From assembly GCF_019393635.1 (NCBI RefSeq), contig NC_057861.1:724331232-724395231 (forward strand): DNA of 64,000 nucleotides, read 5' to 3'. Made by a program: the position numbers and the translations under genes. Each line of letters starts with the position of its first letter. Positions within the stretch are counted from its first letter, which is position 1. Origin of the DNA: Dromiciops gliroides (Eukaryota > Chordata > Mammalia > Microbiotheria > Microbiotheriidae). Under the pieces are notes generated by a model. The model was given only the letters and a program-made list of their open reading frames with translations, searched no databases and was not told where the DNA came from. Below are positions 57,609-64,000 of the stretch, one piece after another.

Positions 57609-57865
57609 AGGCAGCTAGGTGGCACAATGGGTAGAGTGCTGGTCCTGAAGTCAGAATCTTCCTGAGTTCAGATGTAGTCTCAGACACTTACTAGGTGTGT
57701 GGCCCTGGGCTAGTCACTTGACCCTGTTTGCCTTATTTTCCTCATCTGTAAAATGAGCTTGAGAAGCAAATGGCAAACCACTCCACTATCTTTGCCAAGA
57801 AAACCCCAAATGGACTCACAAAGAATCAGAAATAACTAAAAAAACTACTGAACAACCAACAAGTC
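57609..57865 (+). mobile_element. SINE-B in L2
   Basis: AGGCAGCTAGGTGGCACAAT head, CAAATGGCAAACCACTCCAC and GCCAAGAAAACCCCAAATGG tail, CAACCAACAA end. Confidence 0.88.
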
Positions 57866-58175
57866 TCATACCTATTTAGTTTGCCAAGTCTTCTAGATTC
57901 TAATTCTGTAATACCTTTCCCAGTCATTCCTCCTGTCTATTCCCACTGTATCCATCCTAGTATAGGCCCTGGTCATTACCTGTCTGTGTTATTGCAATAG
58001 GATCTTAAAAGGTCTTCCTGCTTTTACTTTCTCTCCACTCTGGGCAAATCATTCCTATTATCAGACTTTTTGGAATAGAGTTGGCCATCTCTTTCTGTTC
58101 AGAAATCATCAGTGGCTCCCTATTGTCTCCAAAATGAAATTCACAATCCTCTGCCTTGTATTTAAGGTCCTTTAA

Positions 58176-58295
58176 TAACTAGACATTTATTAAATGCCTA
58201 CTATGTGCCAGACTTTGTGCTGAGCTCTGGAGATACAAAGAAAGGGGGAGAAAATGGTCTTTGCTCTCAAGGATCTCATATTCTAATGGGATGGA
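58176..58295 (+). repeat. Family T fragment
   Basis: AGACATTTATTAAATGCCTA, CTATGTGCCAGACTTTGTGC, AAGGATCTCATATTCTAATG. Confidence 0.65.
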
Positions 58296-58299
58296 AAAA

Positions 58300-58780
58300 A
58301 TGTAGAGCTATATATATGTGTACATGTATATATGTATATATGTGCGTATATGTATATTTTGTGAGGACACTTCTGTGTTTGTATATATATGTGTGAGCAC
58401 ACTTTGTACATATGTGTGTATATATGTGTGTGTGTGTGAGCACAGTTCTGTGTTTGTAGATGTATATTTGTGTGAGGACACTTCTGTGTTTGTGTATATA
58501 TGTGTGTGTGTGTGTGTGTGTGAGAGAGCACACTTCTGTTTGTATATATGTGTGTGTATATATATGTATATGTATATATGTGTGAACACACTTCTGTGTT
58601 TGTATAGATGTGTGTATATGTATATATGTGTGAGCACAGTTTTGTGTTTGTATAGATGTATATATGTGTGTATATGAGACATACTTCTGTGCTTGTGTAT
58701 ATATATGTATATGTCTATATATGTCTGTATCCGAACACTTCCATGTTTGTATATGCATGTGTATATATGTGTGTTCACGT
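58300..58780 (+). repeat. GT/TA-rich minisatellite with about nine units
   Basis: A core GTGAGCACACTTCTGTGTTT (variants GTGAGGACAC, GTGAACACAC, GTGAGCACAG) recurs near 58361, 58393, 58436, 58472, 58525, 58582, 58630, 58676 and 58730, separated by TGTATATATG runs of variable length (spacing about 32-57 bases). His/Thr/Tyr-rich and Cys/Val/Tyr-rich frames on both strands are artefacts. Confidence 0.88.
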
Positions 58781-59065
58781 GTTTTATTGTTAGTCTGTGG
58801 AGCACCAGCTCAGGGGCAGGTACTAGTGGAGCAGGGGGCCAAGAAAGAAGTCTTTTGGTTTCAGCCGGATCTCAGAGGGCTCCATGAAGATCCCAAAAGC
58901 AGGACACATCTTAACTGAGTTTTCCCTCCTACTCTTGAACCTAGCCAATGTTCTGTGCACAGTAGGTACCTAGTAAATCTGTTGACTTAAATTGAATGCA
59001 TGTAACAATTAAGATCATTTTTCTTTATCCCTGGTGGTCAGTCAGTGGCTTTTGGGGTTTGTTTG

Positions 59066-59208
59066 TTTTTTTGGTTGAGGCAATTGGGATTAAGTGAGTT
59101 GCCCAGGGTCACACAGCTAGTAAGTGTCAAGTGTCTGAGGCCAGATTTGAACTCAGGTCTTCCTGACTCCAGGGCCGGTGCTCTATCTACTGCACCACCT
59201 AGCTGCCC
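59066..59208 (-). mobile_element. SINE-A
   Basis: Antisense T/G-rich tail, GAGTTGCCCAGGGTCACACA, ending CACCTAGCTGCCCC; imperfect duplication AGTGGCTTTT / AGTGTCTTTT. Confidence 0.9.
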
Positions 59209-59216
59209 CTGGTGAG

Positions 59217-60039
59217 TGTCTTTTAAAACAACCACAATGGAACCCACGGCTGAGAAAATAGATATTTCAGGTGATTGTCAGCTTTTTTCTTTCAGAGCTC
59301 TTGGTGTTTCCATGGTCTCGTGCTTCTCAAGCATTGGCCTGTTTCACGTTGGAAAGCATTCTCAGAGGCTGGGACTCTGTTTAGATCTTCTTTGACATAT
59401 AAGATAAATAAACTGCAGCTTTGCTAAAACCCTCCCTTCCAAGGTAGTGCTGGGGGAGCACTTCACGGGTCTGACCTCTTTATAATGAAGCACTTAAGGA
59501 AACAGAGCCCTTTGATGGGACCAAATATGGATTTCTCCTAATTCCTGAGCTCTGCCCTCTCTATCTGCCTCTCTTAATGCTATTCTCTACCATCTCCAGT
59601 GAGGAAAGCCGCTGCAAGGCAATAAAAAGGAAGACTAAGTTTGCAAGGGTTACTGGAGATCAGGTCACATGTGGCATGACTTCAATAGCTTTTCTGAATA
59701 TTTGATTGACAATTTCAAACTGACATATGAAGAGAAAAATGCACTCACTCAAAACATCTGCACTACATTATTAAGTAACTGTTTCAACTTCTATCATTAA
59801 TTGCTTATGAAAGCCAGGAACATAAGATAACTTACTTGTTCAGAAGTCTGGATGAACCTAACTCCTTTACTTTTCTAATATAACAAAGCAGATATTTTTG
59901 TTTTCTTACATAACTTATACCCCGTATTAATCAGTAGCATCATGTTTCTGCTCCATAACCACTAGGAACTTTTGTGGTTTTATCTGGCTGGAGAGTGGTT
60001 GTTATTGACGGACCTATCTGAGACCAAAATTAAGATCTT
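59217..60039. other. Intron 1 segment, no repeat or exon recognised
   Basis: Unassigned single-copy-looking DNA. Confidence 0.45.
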
Positions 60040-60230
60040 AGTGCAGTAGGATACAAAGTTGAAACTGATCTTAGACTCTCTCTAGTCTACCCCCTCTTAT
60101 TTTGCATGTGAGAAAACTCTTAGAGAGAAGTGACTTACCAAATGCTTCCTAGCTGGTGAGTGGTACAGCTGGAATTTGAACCCACAGCCTCAGAACCTAA
60201 TGCTCTTTCTACTGTGGGATGCCATCTATA
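60040..60230 (-). mobile_element. SINE-D/CORE-SINE
   Basis: Antisense AGTCTACCCCCTCTTATTTT, AAGTGACTTACCAAATGCTT, AGCTGGAATTTGAACCCACA, GCTCTTTCTACTGTGGGATG. Confidence 0.7.
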
Positions 60231-60294
60231 AATGTTTCTGGTGATGATTACTGATGTTTATTGAGTAAATTTTTACTAATTTATCTCTATCTCT

Positions 60295-60485
60295 AATTTC
60301 ATTGAGTCTGTGAGAAGCATCATGGTACAGTGAAGAGAGAGTTTTGATACACAGGATGGTGTGATCCTTCAGTGCCCTGAAGCAACAATTTCAGATCAGA
60401 AGTTACAGATCAGTTAACATATGCACCAGTGGAGGAAGTTTCCAAGCTTGGAGTTCCCTATATCCATGAAATCATAGATCTATCA
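60295..60485 (+). mobile_element. SINE-E
   Basis: GCATCATGGTACAGTGAAGA, AGTGGAGGAAGTTTCCAAGC, GGAGTTCCCTATATCCATGA, AATCATAGATC. Confidence 0.65.
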
Positions 60486-61099
60486 GCCACTCATTTCCAC
60501 TCACCCACACACAAGAAAAAGTGTCATGGTAGAGTCTATAGGGTTCTCTTTTATATAAAATATTATATATTTTTGTCATGAAGTGACTTCAGTAATAAAA
60601 TTTCTGTTCTCATTAAACTTTCACTTTGAATGCCACATTTGTTTAACTAGAAAGAATTGGAATCTTGAGTCTGTTTTTGTCAGAGAAAAGTAGTGACTTT
60701 GCTGTGGTGGGATTTCAGCAGTGATGTGTCTGTCTCTGTAACATTTACAAGTTTATAAGAAACTTGCCGCTTTCAAACTAGACACAGGATTGGCTCTTAA
60801 GGGCTTTGGGAAATGAAAACTCCTCCACAATGTAGCTCATTAGTCATTAATGATTTCATTTCATTTGGCTCCCCTGGACAAAGGCATCCTTCCCAAATAT
60901 GGAGCTAGAGTCATGGGCTGGAAAGGGCTGCAGTCAATGGAGCAGGACTTTGGAATGATGGGATAGCAAAGCTTAGAGAAAGGGAGGCCACTCAATGAAT
61001 AGCTGGTCAGGATGGGGAGTCGGGACCCGAGATGTTCATGGGTGGTAAAAACTCCCCATGTGGAAAGCAATGTAGATAACCCCTTTCTTGAACTTCGTT

Positions 61100-61215
61100 A
61101 GTCTTAGTTTCCTGGGTCACTGAGAGGTTATGGGATTTGTCCAGACTCTCACAGCCAGTTAATGACAGGGGAAGGATTTGAACCTTGGTCCTGATTCAAA
61201 GGCTGACTGTCTCTT
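61100..61215 (-). mobile_element. CORE-SINE fragment
   Basis: Antisense CAGACTCTCACAGCCAGTTA, GAAGGATTTGAACCTTGGTC. Confidence 0.6.
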
Positions 61216-61404
61216 CATTGCCAAGTTGGCCTGTTATTATGGTGGAGGGGAAGGGGGTATGTTTTTCTCCTGGAAGATTATGTAAACTCTTGACACTTTG
61301 TTTTGTGGTGGTATATTTCAGAATAAAATCTCTATTTTCACATATCTATATGTACTTATTTGTTACATTAATATTCAGGAAGACCAAGTTTTTGTATTCA
61401 TTAC

Positions 61405-61655
61405 ATGATATGCTTAGTGGATAGAGCACCAGACTAGGAATCAGGAAGACTTGAATTTCAATCACAGCTTAGATACTGACTAGCTGTGTAACCCTGGGCA
61501 AACGGCACCTAACCTTGATCAGCCTCAGTTTCCTTATATGTAAAACGGGAGTAAAAATAGAATTTATGTCACAGATTGTTGTGAGGATCACGTGAGATAT
61601 GAAAAGTACATTGCAAACTTTGAAGTGCCATATTATCATTATTGTTATTGTTGTT
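61405..61655 (+). mobile_element. CORE-SINE, full-length type
   Basis: TAGTGGATAGAGCACCAGAC head, CORE CTAGCTGTGTAACCCTGGGC, 3' GTTGTGAGGATCACGTGAGA and CATTGCAAACTTTGAAGTGC. Confidence 0.8.
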
Positions 61656-62520
61656 ATCATTGGAAGCATTTTATCTGAAAAACAGTTTCTGTAGCAAAAA
61701 AAAAAAAAAAGCCAGATGACAGTTTTCTGTGAAAGTTAAATTCATTTGAATTTCCTACCCTTGCATTTATAGATGCCCATTCTTTTCCACTCACTGTCTA
61801 CCATAGTGCCCTTGTGACCTCGCAAATACTTTTGATTTAAAGGAGTTTAGCTTTTCCTAGTCTCAGAAAGAGTGTTTTCAATATTTTGGTGCTCACATAT
61901 ATTGGACTGCCCTTACTTTGCTACTGTCCTTTGAATGATAATTGGGGTTTTGTCCTTTCTGCAACCCACCAAAAGTGGGTCTGACTTTTAAAGCTTAATT
62001 TTCATTGATTACTGCAGTGTATATACTATTGGTGGTTGGGGGGGAGTTGTTAAACCTTGAGGGGATTGTTCTTTGAGCCATTCATGATGTGATATAGGTG
62101 CTGTTGGCTTGAGCTTTGGAGAAGCAAATATAATCATAGAAGTCTAGACAGCACATGATAGAGCAATCAGCCTGAAAATGGATTTGCAGACCCAGGAGTC
62201 ACACTTGTGGAAAGTATGCTTCAGACATGTCTAGACATCCCTGCACATTCTTCTATTGGGCATCCTGACTGGGGCAGTCCTCAATGACTCCTAGGTGCTA
62301 CTTTAGGGCACTTAGAAATGCTTAGAATCTAAACCAAAGATGTGGCCACACTCTTATTGCCCAAAAAGCTTCCTTGGTGCAGCTTACAAAGAAGACACTA
62401 CTCTTATTTTGAAAATGGGCAGTTCAATGATCTGTGAGCTAATGAGACATTGAGATTGATAGCCTATGCTAGCAATTTCCTGTTGATAAAGTTTTGAATT
62501 CATTTCCCTCTTCTCCATAG
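61656..62520. other. Intron 1 segment before exon 2
   Basis: A poly-A run at 61696-61711; otherwise no repeat recognised. It ends in the exon 2 polypyrimidine tract. Confidence 0.5.
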
Positions 62521-62607
62521 GGTGAAGAAATGAAAACAATGACTCTTGTCCTTCATCGCGACTCTGGCTCTCTGGGATTTAATATTATTGGTGGCCGACC
62601 GTGTGTG
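62521..62607 (+). CDS. PDZRN3: PDZRN3 coding exon 2 (start of first PDZ domain)
   Basis: This 87-base internal exon encodes 29 residues, [20 protein letters not shown] followed by NIIGGRPCV. It is the linker plus the first strands of PDZ1; SLGFNI is the GLGF-type carboxylate-binding loop. It is preceded by a strong polypyrimidine tract and acceptor (TTTCCCTCTTCTCCATAG) and followed by the donor GTG|GTATGT. Both edges are phase 0, so it joins exon 1 in frame (...SPGSK|GEEMK...). The sequence matches the corresponding PDZRN3 segment of other mammals closely; from memory the human protein has Ser where this has Cys near the end (RPSV against RPCV). Too short to appear as an open reading frame. 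The rest of PDZ1 and all downstream exons lie outside the window. Confidence 0.95.
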
Positions 62608-63257
62608 GTATGTTAATTGCTAAAATGTGTTTTTGCCTCTTCCTGTTTTAGAGAACCATATGGGTCAGGGCTTGGGGGTGAGGGGTGGGAAACCTTCTGT
62701 CTTCATACAAGCCCCAGAGGCAAATGCCTTTCTAATATAATCTAATCTGCAAGTTTATAAGGTGTCTTCTTTATCTCATCACTCACAAATACCTCTATCC
62801 TGGGAATCACAGCTAATTATACAGGTTTGCTTTGGGCCCATTTCCATGAATTTGGTCATTAGACACTACTGAATTAAAGTACACTGTGATGTGTATAAGT
62901 TAATAAGTCACTTTCCCCTACACTCATTAGAATGTGTTTGGATTCTAAGGCTAGATCCTTTGATATCTGGATTCTCTTTTATTCTGTCAACTCTGAATTT
63001 TTCAGGAACTCATTCCCTACTTCATTATTTGTCCAAAATTTCCCTACCCCCCTCCCAAGATTCTAATTTATTCACTATTTTGTTCCTGATTTGAACCTCT
63101 CTCAGCAAATAGGATGGGGGGGGCAGGGATTTCCCTCAGTTTCCTCATTTGTAGAATGAAGCGGTTGAACCAGACAAGCTCCAAGGTTCCTTCTAACAGA
63201 AACAGGAATTAAGCACCTATTACTGGCTCTATTTTAGGCATTCCATACATGAATAAA

Positions 63258-63259
<2 letters not shown>

Positions 63260-63300
<41 letters not shown>

Positions 63301-63306
63301 AGCGAG
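63260..63306 (+). repeat. (GA)n microsatellite
   Basis: About 16 GA units, then GAGC variants. Confidence 0.93.
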
Positions 63307-63480
63307 CATTTATTGAGCACTTACTCTATGCCAGGCAGTATGTTAAGCACGTAGGATATAAATATAAGCAAGCAAAATGGTCCCTAGCCTCAGGCACCCC
63401 ATAATGTAAAGGGGACAATAAAACACAAAGAGGATCTAGAAATCTGGCTACCAGGGTCGATGCTGCTGCCCTGGAGGTGG
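63307..63480 (+). repeat. Family T fragment
   Basis: CATTTATTGAGCACTTACTC, TATGCCAGGCAGTATGTTAA, ATGGTCCCTAGCCTCAGGCA; downstream part degraded. Confidence 0.55.
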
Positions 63481-64000
63481 AGAAGTCTGGAGGGTGAGGA
63501 GTGAGTGGGGCCAGGGGTGAAGGGAGCATGGCCTGCAATAGAAAGATGAGACCAAGTAATCCTTATTCTCAGAGCTGATGTTCTACTTGTAGGAAGCAGC
63601 ATAGCATGCACAGGGAGAAGTGAATACTGAATCTATCACAATAATTTTGGCAGGAGGGGTTCAGGGGGATAACTTTGGGAATCTCATCGATCCTGTGAGC
63701 TTGCTGGGGGCATCCAGAGCCACATCAAATGGAACAGGAGTGGAACTTGAGGCTGAATGCTTTCTTCTTTGCATTTCATTTTTGTTATAGCATCTTCTCA
63801 TCACAGACTTTGTCTATATAGACCAGAGGAAAAGGAAAATCTGCCAAATTCGCTGCACACATTTAAATGGCACTTTTGCTATAGTCGGAAAGGTTTGGAA
63901 ACCGTTCCCAGGCCTTTGGACCCTACTATAAGTAAACTATTACAAATCTCACAGGGCAAAGACTCCATGAGTTCTATGGTGGTGAACAACACAATACACA

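Larger units (their letters stand above)
57130..58175 (+). mobile_element. L2 LINE (ORF2 3' part), interrupted by two SINEs
   Basis: CAAGGCTCTGTCCTAGGCCC, ACATGTCTAAAACTGAGTTT before, and CATCAGTGGCTCCCTATTGT, CCTCTGCCTTGTATTTAAGG after the insertions; order matches L2 ORF2. Decayed, no open frame. Sense to PDZRN3. Confidence 0.82.
44484..62520 (+). other. PDZRN3 intron 1 (18.0 kb)
   Basis: Bounded by GTAGGA at the donor and CTTCTCCATAG at the acceptor, phase 0. The first part is CpG island and a pyrimidine minisatellite. Roughly 45480-53190 carries few recognisable transposons (isolated SINEs near 46660, 48270, 50310 and 51736). Repeats are dense from 53190 to 61660. No internal exon, RNA gene or long conserved reading frame was recognised. 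Confidence 0.93.
62608..64000 (+). other. PDZRN3 intron 2 (5' part, runs off window)
   Basis: Begins with the donor GTATGT and continues to the window end without another exon I can identify. Contains a GA microsatellite (63260-63306) and a Family T fragment; the remainder is unassigned. Confidence 0.85.

Noticed and set aside
58276..58805. His/Thr/Tyr-rich 160-165-codon frames on the minus strand
   Set aside because: Translations of the GT/TA minisatellite in alternative frames; no start context or domain.

Overview
The window is nuclear DNA from a mammal, almost certainly a marsupial, and contains the 5' end of one protein-coding gene, PDZRN3, on the + strand. The marsupial call rests on the repeats. 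Dozens of tRNA-headed CORE-SINEs share a GGCAGCTAGGTGG-type start, many of them with an RTE/BovB-like 3' tail. They lie among L2, L3/CR1, marsupial-type L1 and hAT relics. Placing it among Australian marsupials is only a guess from SINE style. There are no bacterial features; nearly all long reading frames here are repeat translations, low-complexity tracts or GC-rich shadows.

Layout. Positions 1-43190 look like intergenic DNA upstream of PDZRN3 and hold no gene I can support. They are filled with SINEs, old LINE fragments, DNA transposon relics, one solo LTR (9527-10136) and simple repeats. Positions 43190-45480 are a CpG-rich promoter region. It contains the 5' leader (with two short upstream ORFs), coding exon 1 (43767-44483, 239 codons: RING finger, TRAF-type zinc fingers, coiled coil) and, directly after the splice donor, a pyrimidine-rich minisatellite (about 44585-45075). 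Intron 1 runs 44484-62520. Its first ~8 kb is repeat-poor; further on it holds a second solo LTR (55238-55735), L2 pieces and a nine-unit GT-rich minisatellite (58300-58780). Exon 2 (62521-62607, 29 codons) starts the first PDZ domain, and intron 2 runs off the window end. Both splice junctions are phase 0, so the exons join in frame.

Shorthand used for repeats. SINE-A: short tRNA+CORE element ending in poly-A. SINE-B: the same head with an RTE/BovB-like tail (AGGAAATGGCAAACCACTCC, then GCCAAGAAAACCCCAAATGG). SINE-C: the same head with a different 3' body (CCAGATGGCTCTGGAGGA). SINE-D: MIR/THER1/MON1-like CORE-SINE whose tail reads TTCCAGCTCTA..ATGATCCTA. SINE-E: a related SINE whose tail contains TTGGTAGAGGGAGTTCCCTA. 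CORE-SINE: MIR-like copy I could not subdivide. Family T: an old interspersed repeat starting TTATTAAGCACCTACTATGT, followed by a 'CAGTCCCTGCCCTCAAGGAG' motif; I could not assign it to a named family. Family names are from memory of consensus features, without a database search; boundaries of old copies are good to about 10-30 bases.

No previously undescribed biological system with a convincing coding or RNA basis was found. The strongest leads are the intron-1 promoter-proximal minisatellite, the upstream ORF with a polyglycine tail, the 58.3 kb minisatellite, the sharply bounded transposon nestings, and a possible antisense transcript from the CpG island.
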